From an uncultured Gammaproteobacteria bacterium (lineage in GTDB: Bacteria; Pseudomonadota; Gammaproteobacteria; Steroidobacterales; UBA11654), in NCBI GenBank assembly GCA_902553145.1, contig CACDKD010000001.1:25786-89785 (forward strand): a DNA stretch of 64,000 bases. Reading direction: 5' to 3'. Numbering within the stretch: the stretch's first letter is position 1; each line of letters starts with the position of its first letter. Both the position numbers and the translations under genes were made by a program. This document shows, in pieces, positions 26,879 to 35,694 of this stretch. The notes beneath the pieces are model-generated. The model worked only from the letters and a program-made list of their open reading frames with translations. It had not been told where the DNA came from and did no database searches.

Positions 26879-28141
26879 CTAGAATACATCCTCTCTTGGA
26901 ACTGGCTCAAGAAACATAAATATAATTGCTGCAAGAATAATTGGTATGATTCCGACATATGTGTAGCCCATATTCCAGCCAAAAGCCGTCGCAGCATACG
27001 TGATAGCAAGAGGCCCTAAACCAAAGCCTAGATTGATTGCCAGCGTTCCAGAGAAACTTGCTGCTGTCGCCCTAAGTTCTGCTGGAAAGTTCTCTGCTAT
27101 AAAAGTTGCCATGACTGCATAAGCGCCATAAAAAAATAGTGTCATAAGTCCGTAAACTATCAATACTTGAGTCCAACCTTCTGCCCACCAAATCAGCATT
27201 ATGAAGGCAAGGCTTCCAGAAAGAGCCCAAATGATGATTGTATTTCTTCTGATTAGGAAAAACTCCCCAACAATTGCGGCAGCAATATATCCAAATGCAC
27301 CTATGCCATATGAATAACCAACAATTTTAATGGCATCGACTATGCTCCATTCTCTTTCTTGAGTGAAATACAACACCAGCATCAGCGTACTGCCGTATGC
27401 AAATGCATAAAGAAATTGGCCTGTAAAGAGAAGCAATGTTTTTCTTCTCCATTTTTCCTTAAATAAAACCATTGTGCTGACGGAGGGCTCGCCTTGAGGT
27501 TTTGATGCTTGAGATTTTAACCAAGCTTCTGATTCAGGAAGATACTTATAGATTATCCATCCATATGGAAGGAAAAGCAGGGCCAATAAAAAAGTATATC
27601 GCCAATTGATTCCAAGTTGCTCAATCATGAATGCCACCAAAACTGATGCAAAGAACCAGCCTAAGGGAAACCCAATCTGTAGTATTCCTGTGAAGAGACC
27701 TCTGTACCTCGGCGGAGATGACTCAGTTACTGTAGTCAATGTGATTGGTGATTGAGCTCCAGCTGCAGTAAAACCCAATGTTCTGGCAATAAGCACAGAT
27801 ATTGTGTTTGGAGCAATAGCCAGGAATGCAACAAAAATGGGCGTTAAAAAAGTTGACCATAAAAGGGATTTTCTTCTTCCAATTCGATCCGTGAGAACCC
27901 CAACTTGTGTGCATAGAATTCCAGAGATAAAAAATGTTATTGCGACATACCAACCAACATCTGTTAATGACCATCCGAAATCATTTTGAAATTTCTCACT
28001 GACCAATATAAAAATTGAGTGGTCTAAATTTGCAAACGTCACTCCGATTAAGCAAATGAAGAAGATTTTATACGATTTGAAAGGGATATCTTTGAAAGAT
28101 ATTTCACTGGATGGTGTATTCAAATTCTGATTGTCTGACAT
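26879..28141 (-). CDS. MFS transporter (metabolite:H+ symporter-like)
   Basis: A 420-residue, 12-helix major facilitator. The loop 2-3 motif is GVLTDRIGRRKSLLW and the TM4-5 region reads ARTLGFTAAGAQSPITLT. FIAENFPAELRATAASF resembles the aromatic-acid and sialic-acid symporter branch. It lies between the molybdoenzyme and nitrilase genes, so import of a pathway substrate is plausible. It converges on the molybdoenzyme gene and diverges from the nitrilase gene. Confidence 0.88.
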   Translation of the reverse strand: MSDNQNLNTPSSEISFKDIPFKSYKIFFICLIGVTFANLDHSIFILVSEKFQNDFGWSLTDVGWYVAITFFISGILCTQVGVLTDRIGRRKSLLWSTFLTPIFVAFLAIAPNTISVLIARTLGFTAAGAQSPITLTTVTESSPPRYRGLFTGILQIGFPLGWFFASVLVAFMIEQLGINWRYTFLLALLFLPYGWIIYKYLPESEAWLKSQASKPQGEPSVSTMVLFKEKWRRKTLLLFTGQFLYAFAYGSTLMLVLYFTQEREWSIVDAIKIVGYSYGIGAFGYIAAAIVGEFFLIRRNTIIIWALSGSLAFIMLIWWAEGWTQVLIVYGLMTLFFYGAYAVMATFIAENFPAELRATAASFSGTLAINLGFGLGPLAITYAATAFGWNMGYTYVGIIPIILAAIIFMFLEPVPREDVF

Positions 28142-28242
28142 GTTCTCCCCTTTGATTTGATTTGTAAATAATCAATATACTGTAATATGTTATTGATTGA
28201 ATCGATTTTTTTTAAATTTGAGTTTTAACGAAAGGTGAAATT

Positions 28243-29385
28243 ATGACGCTCCAATATTCTGCAGTTGGGATACAAAACGAATCGCATATGGCAACCACCA
28301 TTGACGATTACTGGAAAGATCTGGAAAGGCTCCAGACCAGTATCGCTTACGCTGTATGGAATTGTAGCTTGGATTTGCCTGTTCAACTTGTATCAATCTC
28401 TGAAGGTGGAATTGGAGGGTGGTGCCTTGGTGGAGGCGAAGAACACCTTCGTATATACAATGAGGTCGTCCCTGAAATACCTGGAAAGGAAACAGAATTT
28501 CTTGGTGAAATATGTAAGCAATTCAATATTTATCTTATTGCTCAAATGGTTGCGAAAGTTCCAGAGCTTATGCCCGATAGAATCTTTAATGTTGCATTCA
28601 TTATCGATCCAAAGGGCGAGCTCATCCATACCCATATAAAAACATCTTTCTATCAGAAAGAAACAAACACAGCGCCTAGTGATATTTGGGACATTTATCT
28701 TCAAAAATATGGGGATGATCCAGAGAAACTCCATGATGCATTGTATCCAGTCGCAAAAACTGAGATTGGGAATATTGGAACGTTGATTTGTGCAGAGGGA
28801 AGTTATCCTGAAGCTGCTCGAGGTCTTGCCATGAATGGTGCTGAAATAATATATAGATCACAGTATCCAGAGCCATGGATGGGAAATAATATGAATCAAA
28901 TACAGAATCAATCACATGCCATATTTAATACTTGTTATGTGCTTGCTCCTAATATTGGTGGAATCTATATGCCCGGTGGAGAAGACTTTAAATTCAGTAA
29001 TGGAAAAAGCCAAATCATTGATTATAGAGGCCAAATTATCTCTGAATACCTGAGTGGTGGAGAAGCACTAGTCAGTGCAATTGTAAACATTGATGGCCTA
29101 AGAGATTTTAGATTGAGAGGACAGTGGCAAAATTTAACGAAAGATATGCGGGTTGAAGAATACAAAGTCATCTATGATGCGATGATGGCAAAAGGCGGGA
29201 TATATCCAAAAAATCTATGTATGAATGAACCCCCATTCACCGAAGAAGATCAGGTTGAACTGGTCAAGCATCAGGTAAATAAAATGGTAAAGCTGGGTAT
29301 ATATACTGCTCCAAAAAATTGGGAGCCCTATGATATTAAAGAATCTGTTGCCGAGAGAATCAAAAAAACTGAGACTGGGTCTTAG
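28243..29385 (+). CDS. Nitrilase-superfamily carbon-nitrogen hydrolase (catalytic triad intact)
   Basis: A 380-residue hydrolase of the nitrilase superfamily, closest in layout to aliphatic amidases. The triad can be placed as Glu54 (VSISEGGIGGW), Lys133 (HIKTSFY) and Cys183 (TLICAEGSYPE). The long C-terminal extension (about 80 residues past the core) is shared with the paralogue at 30562. It has its own AAAGG ribosome-binding site and is followed 3 bp later by the DUF385 gene. Nitrile or amide substrates are likely; which one is unknown. Confidence 0.88.
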   Translation: MTLQYSAVGIQNESHMATTIDDYWKDLERLQTSIAYAVWNCSLDLPVQLVSISEGGIGGWCLGGGEEHLRIYNEVVPEIPGKETEFLGEICKQFNIYLIAQMVAKVPELMPDRIFNVAFIIDPKGELIHTHIKTSFYQKETNTAPSDIWDIYLQKYGDDPEKLHDALYPVAKTEIGNIGTLICAEGSYPEAARGLAMNGAEIIYRSQYPEPWMGNNMNQIQNQSHAIFNTCYVLAPNIGGIYMPGGEDFKFSNGKSQIIDYRGQIISEYLSGGEALVSAIVNIDGLRDFRLRGQWQNLTKDMRVEEYKVIYDAMMAKGGIYPKNLCMNEPPFTEEDQVELVKHQVNKMVKLGIYTAPKNWEPYDIKESVAERIKKTETGS

Positions 29386-29388
29386 AAA

Positions 29389-29832
29389 ATGATTTGGCGT
29401 CTTTTTATCAATCCCGTCATGATCTTTTTTTTAAGATCGCCCCTACACTTCCTTGCTAGCCACAGTGTTCTGGTTCTATATGTAACTGGAGCAAAAACTG
29501 GCAAGCAATATTTTATACCCGTAAGCTTTTTTCAACACAGAACAGGATTGTTAACATGCGTGACTGATAAACCGAATATATGGTGGAGAAACTTGACCGA
29601 TGCTAATGAAATAAAAATTTTATTTAAAGGCAGGGAGATTCAATCGAAAATAAATGTTGAACCCAATGATTCAGACTATATATATCCAAAACTTAATGCT
29701 CTTTTTACTCATAGTCGTATCGATGGTTTTTTTGGGGGCGTTGGTTACAAAAAAGGAAAGCCTATTGAGGAAGACATCGTAGAGGCGACAAAAAGAATGG
29801 TCCTCATTGAGTTAGATTTCACTGAATCTTAA
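29389..29832 (+). CDS. DUF385 / deazaflavin-dependent nitroreductase-like split-barrel protein
   Basis: A 147-residue split-barrel protein resembling the Ddn/DUF385 family. The TGAKTGKQYFIPVSFF segment corresponds to the family's TxGRxSGxxR...L region, and KPNIWWRNLTDANE matches its PxWxxNL motif. In actinobacteria relatives bind F420; F420 use in this organism is not shown, and FMN or haem binding are alternatives. It forms a two-gene unit with the nitrilase and overlaps the convergent FkbM gene by 21 bp. Confidence 0.7.
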   Translation: MIWRLFINPVMIFFLRSPLHFLASHSVLVLYVTGAKTGKQYFIPVSFFQHRTGLLTCVTDKPNIWWRNLTDANEIKILFKGREIQSKINVEPNDSDYIYPKLNALFTHSRIDGFFGGVGYKKGKPIEEDIVEATKRMVLIELDFTES

Positions 29833-30561
29833 GTTTACCGCCGCCTTTCTTGGAACATTGTCTTGATCTAGCATATGAGGGCAAATAAATTGATCTCCAA
29901 GTTTTTTTGGACTCTTTGAAAAACTCAGCTCTATTGCTTTGGGGTCACCCTCCTCATCCAAACGATTATTATTCGGGTGAATATGGATCAGTTTTAGTGA
30001 TATTTGATCTAGAAATTTTTCGATTTTCTCTCTATTTTCAGATACTGCATGAAATTCGATTACCAATCCGGATAAACTATCACTGCATGCGATAATTTCA
30101 TCTAGAATTTGATACTCGTATCCTTCGATATCTACTTTAAGAAATATTGGCATATCATCCAGTCTTTCCATCGCTTGATTCAAGTTGGTATCACAACCTG
30201 TCGCAGTGCCAATTTTTTCCAAAAATAAAGATGCATGCTCTTTAAAAAATACTCTAAATTCTAAATAAAGTTTTACCGCTTGAAAGGGTGCAAAAAGCCT
30301 TCCAATTAAAATCGTAATAAGCCTTTTAAAAAAATGCTTAATCCAGTATGGAGTGCCTATAGAGTAATCATAAGCATGAACCTTGACTTTCTTCCGCTCT
30401 ATAAAATCTTTTTCGAAACTCCAATTTCTTCCTATGCCCAACGCAAGGAGTGCGGCAGAGTTTTCAATAGACTTTGGATCGACAAGATAACCGCCATCGT
30501 TATCGCTGCCTAATCTAATCAGATCGAATGAGCCGTCTGGTTTATAGCTTTTTGGCAGCAT
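29812..30561 (-). CDS. FkbM family methyltransferase
   Basis: A 249-residue SAM-dependent O-methyltransferase of the FkbM family. The N-terminal DNDGGYLVDP and the LKVDIEGYEYQILDEI motif (catalytic/SAM region, about residues 140-155) are characteristic. A hydrophobic basic stretch around residues 70-95 may associate with membrane. It starts one base upstream of the end of the nitrilase-like gene, so the UbiD, nitrilase-like and FkbM genes probably form one minus-strand operon. The acceptor molecule is unknown. Confidence 0.82.
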   Translation of the reverse strand: MLPKSYKPDGSFDLIRLGSDNDGGYLVDPKSIENSAALLALGIGRNWSFEKDFIERKKVKVHAYDYSIGTPYWIKHFFKRLITILIGRLFAPFQAVKLYLEFRVFFKEHASLFLEKIGTATGCDTNLNQAMERLDDMPIFLKVDIEGYEYQILDEIIACSDSLSGLVIEFHAVSENREKIEKFLDQISLKLIHIHPNNNRLDEEGDPKAIELSFSKSPKKLGDQFICPHMLDQDNVPRKAAVNLRFSEI

Positions 30562-31623
30562 TTATTTTTTAGATTTTTCGGTATAGATTCCAGATTTGAT
30601 GAGCTTCTTCACTGAATCGTTAAACACCTTTCCCGCGTCCTCATGATTCATTGGCGGAAGGTTATTTGGCCATATAGGTCGATCATAAAGTTTTTTGAAT
30701 ATCTCGGTTTTGAGATAAGGAATCCAGTTTTGAAATCTTGCGTTTTGACGATAATGCCTCAAAGCTTCAATGTTTATTTCACTTGCAGTGTATGCATCTC
30801 CAACAGTGTCTGTCTTTGAAAGTATTGTTCCTTTGTAATCAATTATTGATGATCTGCCGCCTAAGGCACCATCAATTATTGTTGGATCTCCGTTGTCTTC
30901 AGATGGCATTATTAGGGATCCTGTATTTGGCGCTATCATGTAAGCAGTGTTATCAATCGCTCTTGATCGATTCTGAACTTCAAAGATCTCTCTGGAGACC
31001 CAAGGTTCAGGCAAGGATGCCCTGTAAAGAATTTCTGCCCCATTTAGAGCAAAAGCCCTGAATGATTCTGGGAAAGAGCCCTCTACACCAACGGTGCCTG
31101 CAATATTCCCTATTGGAGTTTTGGCAACTGGAAAGAAAGCATCGATAGAGTCGCCGTGTTGCTCGACCCATTGATCATAAACATCATGAGGTGTCGTTGA
31201 GTGCTCAACAAATACCACAATATTCTTATGATGCTTGTATATGAGATCTCCGTTGTCATCGATGATGAATATTGTATTAAAAAATCTATCTTTGTATTCC
31301 GGAAGTCTCTCCTTGAGCTGTCCGATGATAAAGGTGCCTTTTTCTTTTGCCAGAACTCCTAAAAAGTCTGTTTCAGGGCCTGGTATTTCTGCCGCCATTA
31401 TTTTTGCGTATTCGGCCTGATTCATATCCAATATCTCGTCAACAAAGCCCTGAACTGCACCTTCGCCTAGTGCAATTAACTTTACGGGTAACTCCAATGA
31501 ACACATGTGTGTCACCATCTCGATCATATTTCCAATATGATCAAGATTGGTCTGAACCTCGTCTCTCGTTTTGACATGCTTGACTTTGGTTTGGAGAGCT
31601 ACTGCTAAATATGGATCTATCAT
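30562..31623 (-). CDS. Nitrilase-like protein lacking the catalytic cysteine
   Basis: A 353-residue paralogue of the nitrilase at 28243, alignable over most of its length (for example NGAEILYRASLPEPWV against NGAEIIYRSQYPEPWM). Glu54 and Lys133 are kept, but the nucleophile position reads GTVGVEGS instead of LICAEGS, so Cys is replaced by Gly179. The frame is intact and the rest of the core is conserved. It should not work as a normal nitrilase or amidase; it may be a pseudoenzyme, regulator or partner. It sits 8 bp after the UbiD gene. Confidence 0.85.
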   Translation of the reverse strand: MIDPYLAVALQTKVKHVKTRDEVQTNLDHIGNMIEMVTHMCSLELPVKLIALGEGAVQGFVDEILDMNQAEYAKIMAAEIPGPETDFLGVLAKEKGTFIIGQLKERLPEYKDRFFNTIFIIDDNGDLIYKHHKNIVVFVEHSTTPHDVYDQWVEQHGDSIDAFFPVAKTPIGNIAGTVGVEGSFPESFRAFALNGAEILYRASLPEPWVSREIFEVQNRSRAIDNTAYMIAPNTGSLIMPSEDNGDPTIIDGALGGRSSIIDYKGTILSKTDTVGDAYTASEINIEALRHYRQNARFQNWIPYLKTEIFKKLYDRPIWPNNLPPMNHEDAGKVFNDSVKKLIKSGIYTEKSKK

Positions 31624-31631
31624 TTTTTTAC

Positions 31632-33023
31632 CTATATATAGTTCTTTAGATCTATATTTTCTTCGTTTGGAATTACAGGCTTTACTAAGTCGTCCGCATA
31701 GTCCATATCTTTGGTCGCATCAATACCTACTCTTGCTGATGTCCCATCAGGTAGTGCAGCTCTGTCAACTTCCCATGTTACAAAATTTGGAAATGTATAT
31801 AACTTTTCCGCTCTACCCATCCTAGTCCAAGTAGCCCATTCCACGTCATCCATGTCATTGGGGTCGACATCATCGTCTACAATGATGATTCTTTTTGCCA
31901 TCCAGGCGAGGTTGAAAAACCCCATATTCATTTCAAAGAGCTCCTTTATCATCCGCCCAGGTTCGTCGTCGTCACTCTTTTTTATTGCGATAACCAAATG
32001 CATTAAAGGGCCAATTTTTGTATCAAAGTGAACTGCAATATCTGTCACATTTGGATAGCCTTGCCTAATTTTTTGCTCGAGTCCTTTTGAGATGCCATAC
32101 ACTGTTAGATAACCAAGATTGTTATGCTCTTTCGCTCTACCTGCCATCAGCGTATAGAACATTGCATCGTTCCTTTGCAACAAACTTGTTACTTTACACA
32201 TTGGAGCATGCTCAGTGCCATATTGAGCACCGAATTCCCCTAACGTGTTTTCTACCATATTGTCGAGATCAACAATTGTCTCAAATGCCATTTCACAATC
32301 TGCTGGTATCGGCAGTCCCGAGTCTGGGCCTGTTATAACTTCAATTGCTTCACCATTAATGCCTCCAGCAACATCTAGTTCTGAAACTTCATCTGGAGAT
32401 TTAGAGGCAGCAGCCATTAGTAAAGCAGGTGGAGCACCTAAAACCATAGCAACCCTCATTTCTTTATTATTCTCCTTATGCCAGGCATAAGCTTTTCTTA
32501 GATCGCTCAGTCCGCTGGCATTGATCAAAAGATTTTCTTTATCAATAATCAAGCATCTATAGAATCCAACATTAATTTTGCCATTGGGTTTTTTAAAAAT
32601 GCCTACGGCAGCCGTCAGGAATGGGCCTGTATCAAGCTCAAAAAATGTAGGGGCAGGAAGCGTGGTGAGATCAATCTCACTTCCCTGTAGGATTGTTTCT
32701 GTTACATGACCAGAATCAACATGTTTGTAAGGTATTGGATTTGCAATCCCAGACATAACTTTTTGTCCGGCTTGTTCATATGTAAAATTTTCACTACCGT
32801 CATCATTAAAAATGAGTCCATAGCGACCCATGGAAGTGAATAAGCCTCCTACCGCCTTATAATCTGAATTCTCAACATTCTCAAATATGAAAGCCTTAGA
32901 CTCCTCTTCAAGAGTCTTCATTAAGGCAGCCATTTCATATTCTGGTTTGACTGGTTTTTTAATTTTAACCAGCTTCCCTTGTGACTCGAGTAATTCTATA
33001 ACCTCTCTAAAGGATCTATGCAT
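31632..33023 (-). CDS. UbiD family prenylated-FMN-dependent decarboxylase
   Basis: A 463-residue UbiD-fold protein. Members reversibly decarboxylate aromatic or unsaturated acids using prFMN. The N-terminal FREVIELLESQGKLVKI, the EYEMAAL metal-region start, the AMVLGAPPALLMAAAS motif, the PIPADCEMAFE segment with catalytic-type acids, and the C-terminal IIIVDDDVDPNDMDDVEWA are typical. The ubiquinone-biosynthesis UbiD is usually about 490 residues with different motifs, so a catabolic role is more likely here. No ubiX is in the window. It heads an operon with the nitrilase-like and FkbM genes. Confidence 0.87.
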   Translation of the reverse strand: MHRSFREVIELLESQGKLVKIKKPVKPEYEMAALMKTLEEESKAFIFENVENSDYKAVGGLFTSMGRYGLIFNDDGSENFTYEQAGQKVMSGIANPIPYKHVDSGHVTETILQGSEIDLTTLPAPTFFELDTGPFLTAAVGIFKKPNGKINVGFYRCLIIDKENLLINASGLSDLRKAYAWHKENNKEMRVAMVLGAPPALLMAAASKSPDEVSELDVAGGINGEAIEVITGPDSGLPIPADCEMAFETIVDLDNMVENTLGEFGAQYGTEHAPMCKVTSLLQRNDAMFYTLMAGRAKEHNNLGYLTVYGISKGLEQKIRQGYPNVTDIAVHFDTKIGPLMHLVIAIKKSDDDEPGRMIKELFEMNMGFFNLAWMAKRIIIVDDDVDPNDMDDVEWATWTRMGRAEKLYTFPNFVTWEVDRAALPDGTSARVGIDATKDMDYADDLVKPVIPNEENIDLKNYI

Positions 33024-33145
33024 ATCTGTAACTAGAAATTTTTAACTACATTAGCATTCGATTTAAAAATAATCTAATCACTTCGATTGTTTAATATAGC
33101 TGTGATAATTGATATTCTTATTGATAGTCATATTCAGGAGGGGAA

Positions 33146-34252
33146 ATGAAAACGAAAGCAGCATTAGCAATAAAAGCCGGAGAAGATCTTGTCATAGAAG
33201 AATTAGATCTAGATGGGCCGGGTGACAACGAGGTATTGGTAGAAATAAAAGCAACCGGAGTATGTCATACAGACGCATTCACACTATCAGGCGATGATCC
33301 GGAAGGGATTTTTCCTTCAGTGCTAGGACATGAGGGTGCCGGTATCATTATGGAAGTTGGAAAGAATGTGACCTCAGTAAAGCCAGGCGATCACGTAATT
33401 CCACTCTATACCCCTGAATGTAGAGAATGTAATTTTTGCCTTAATCCAAAAACAAATCTTTGTCAGTCAATCAGGGAAACTCAAGGACAAGGGGTAATGC
33501 CAGATGGAACTTCAAGGTTTTCTCTCAATGGCGAACCAATTTATCACTACATGGGCTGTTCAACTTTCTCAAACTACTCTGTAATGCCAGAAATTGCTGT
33601 AGCAAAAGTTAGAGAAGACGCCCCGTTTGATAAAATCTGTTATATCGGTTGTGGTGTCACAACTGGTATAGGCGCTGTTGTTTATGATGCAAAAGTAGAA
33701 CCTGGATCAACCGTTGCTGTATTTGGCTTAGGAGGTATAGGGCTTAATGTAATACAGGGTGCAAGAATGGTAGGTGCAGACAAAATTATTGGTATCGATA
33801 TAAATGAAGATAAGGTTGCACTTGCAGAAAAGTTTGGGATGACAGACTTTGTTAACCCTAAAAAATCAGAGAATGTAGTTGAAAACATAATTGATATTAC
33901 TGATGGAGGAGTAGATTACTCATTTGAATGCATAGGTAATGTGGAGACTATGCGACAAGCCTTAGAAAGTTGTCACAAAGGATGGGGTGAATCTGTCATT
34001 ATCGGCGTTGCAGGTGCTGGTCAGGAAATATCAACAAGGCCATTTCAATTAGTCACAGGGAGAGTGTGGAGAGGCTCTGCTTTTGGTGGTGCTAGAGGGA
34101 GAACTGATGTACCTACAATTGTTGAATGGTATATGGATGGAAAGATTGATATTGATAATCTAATTACACATACAATGCCGCTGGAAGAAATCAATGAGGC
34201 ATTTCATCTAATGCATGAAGGTAAATCAATAAGATCTGTAGTAATATATTAA
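33146..34252 (+). CDS. frmA: S-(hydroxymethyl)glutathione dehydrogenase / class III alcohol dehydrogenase
   Basis: A 368-residue zinc alcohol dehydrogenase of class III that oxidises the glutathione adduct of formaldehyde. Catalytic zinc ligands are Cys in TGVCHTDAF, His/Glu in LGHEGAG and Cys in [12 protein letters not shown]. The structural zinc loop is [15 protein letters not shown]. The NAD motif is [13 protein letters not shown]. It has a strong AGGAGGGG ribosome-binding site. No S-formylglutathione hydrolase is adjacent. It suggests that a neighbouring pathway, for example oxygenase demethylation, releases formaldehyde. Confidence 0.95.
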   Translation: MKTKAALAIKAGEDLVIEELDLDGPGDNEVLVEIKATGVCHTDAFTLSGDDPEGIFPSVLGHEGAGIIMEVGKNVTSVKPGDHVIPLYTPECRECNFCLNPKTNLCQSIRETQGQGVMPDGTSRFSLNGEPIYHYMGCSTFSNYSVMPEIAVAKVREDAPFDKICYIGCGVTTGIGAVVYDAKVEPGSTVAVFGLGGIGLNVIQGARMVGADKIIGIDINEDKVALAEKFGMTDFVNPKKSENVVENIIDITDGGVDYSFECIGNVETMRQALESCHKGWGESVIIGVAGAGQEISTRPFQLVTGRVWRGSAFGGARGRTDVPTIVEWYMDGKIDIDNLITHTMPLEEINEAFHLMHEGKSIRSVVIY

Positions 34253-34333
34253 TATTATGTTCTATTTTATTATACATATATTTCATTAACTTATAATATT
34301 ATATTACACAAACTAATCTATAAGATACGTAGA

Positions 34334-35608
34334 TTACATAAATATAAGATCAGATATCCTATCATACTTCCCTGGCACTATCATCGGACACATTCCATTG
34401 ATTTTATCTTGTACCTTTATTAAAGATAGCCTGAGATTATCTATCTGTTCATTTTCTAATGAGCTGTCAGTATGAGGAATGTAATTTTCCCTAATCCCTA
34501 AAAGTTGATAGTAATGTTTTCTTGGTATTGAGACGTTATCACAGATATTTGCAAAACTTTTCCTTATAGATTCAGGATATACTTCCCACTCAATTGTTGA
34601 TGATAATTTGACTAGAGATTTTCTAAGATTTGTTATTGGTTTACCTGTTTTAGGATTATAAAAAACGTATTCGCTTTGATAGATACCTGTATTTGCATAT
34701 AAATATTCGTATGTGTGATTTAGAACCGATTGAATATCATTTGTTATCGGAACTACTTGAATAAATTTACTTCTTTTCTTTATGGTTATATGGCTATTAT
34801 CGGTAATTTGTTTCGCCTTAAGTTGTAAAATATCGTTCTTTTTTAAACCAGTAATAGTCATCATATAAATTACATTTCTTGTAATTATGTTGAGTCTATG
34901 TTCATCCATAGGATCACATAAGTTATATAAGTACTCTGGGTATTCACTAATGATATCTAATTGTTTTTTTGATGTTTTTTGGCCAGTAATAACCATCTTT
35001 CTTCTGAACTCATTTGCAGGATTATTTTGTAAATAATAAAGTCCTGAAGAGGATGCATGCTTAAAGATTTTTGAAAGTAACATCAATGCATTTTTTGATG
35101 CCGCTGGTGTATGACTATTATTTCTCCACCATTGTTCAATTTTTTCTAATGTTATGGATTCAATAGTGTCATTATGAAATGATTTGAGTTTATTAGAGAG
35201 TAAGTAATTAAGATTATGAGCAAAATGATTTGTTGAGTGTTCGCCGGTAGACTTTTTCTTTAACAGGTACTCATTGGCAATATCAATAAATTTCATTGAA
35301 GAGTTAAACTGTTCTCTCTTAGTTTTTTTGAGTAGATTTGGATCTATCCCCTTCTCCAATAGATCAATAGTTTGAAGATGTAAATCAATTGCGATAGGCA
35401 GGGATAATTTCTCTTTGGATCCATGCGTGATTGTTCTTGGATTACCTCCGCCTTTTATTCTTGCATAAGTAACAAAGCTTATTCTTCCAGATGGATTTAC
35501 TTTGATTCTGAGTCCCTTGTAGTCTGTCAATGTAATAAAGTACGCCTTGTCCTTTATAGGTAGTGATTCTAAATATTCATAAGAAACTTTATTACTATCT
35601 ATCCGCAT
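34334..35608 (-). CDS. Degenerate tyrosine recombinase/integrase (DUF4102-type arm domain)
   Basis: A 424-residue protein with an N-terminal arm-binding domain of the DUF4102 type (ITLTDYKGLRIKVNPSGR), a SAM-like core-binding domain, and a C-terminal catalytic fold. The catalytic residues are eroded: box I reads TGLKKNDIL (Lys256 for Arg), box II reads PESIRKSF (Glu346 for His, Arg349 kept), and LLGIREN has Ile for the third-box His, with no Tyr at the expected spacing. The frame is intact. Base composition is more AT-rich than its neighbours. No tRNA or second attachment site is nearby. It may be a relic of an integrated element or a domesticated DNA-binding protein. Confidence 0.75.
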   Translation of the reverse strand: MRIDSNKVSYEYLESLPIKDKAYFITLTDYKGLRIKVNPSGRISFVTYARIKGGGNPRTITHGSKEKLSLPIAIDLHLQTIDLLEKGIDPNLLKKTKREQFNSSMKFIDIANEYLLKKKSTGEHSTNHFAHNLNYLLSNKLKSFHNDTIESITLEKIEQWWRNNSHTPAASKNALMLLSKIFKHASSSGLYYLQNNPANEFRRKMVITGQKTSKKQLDIISEYPEYLYNLCDPMDEHRLNIITRNVIYMMTITGLKKNDILQLKAKQITDNSHITIKKRSKFIQVVPITNDIQSVLNHTYEYLYANTGIYQSEYVFYNPKTGKPITNLRKSLVKLSSTIEWEVYPESIRKSFANICDNVSIPRKHYYQLLGIRENYIPHTDSSLENEQIDNLRLSLIKVQDKINGMCPMIVPGKYDRISDLIFM

Positions 35609-35626
35609 ATAGCATACATTATAAGT

Positions 35627-35648
35627 ACTGATACTTTATTGTATCAGT
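35627..35648. repeat. Inverted repeat upstream of the degenerate integrase
   Basis: Perfect 8-bp arms ACTGATAC and GTATCAGT are separated by 6 bp, ending 19 bp upstream of the integrase start. It could be an operator or a recombinase-binding site. There is no T-run in the correct place for a strong terminator. Confidence 0.5.
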
Positions 35649-35694
35649 TATTATTAGTATAAGGATCTAGATAATATTTACAAAATATTATGTT

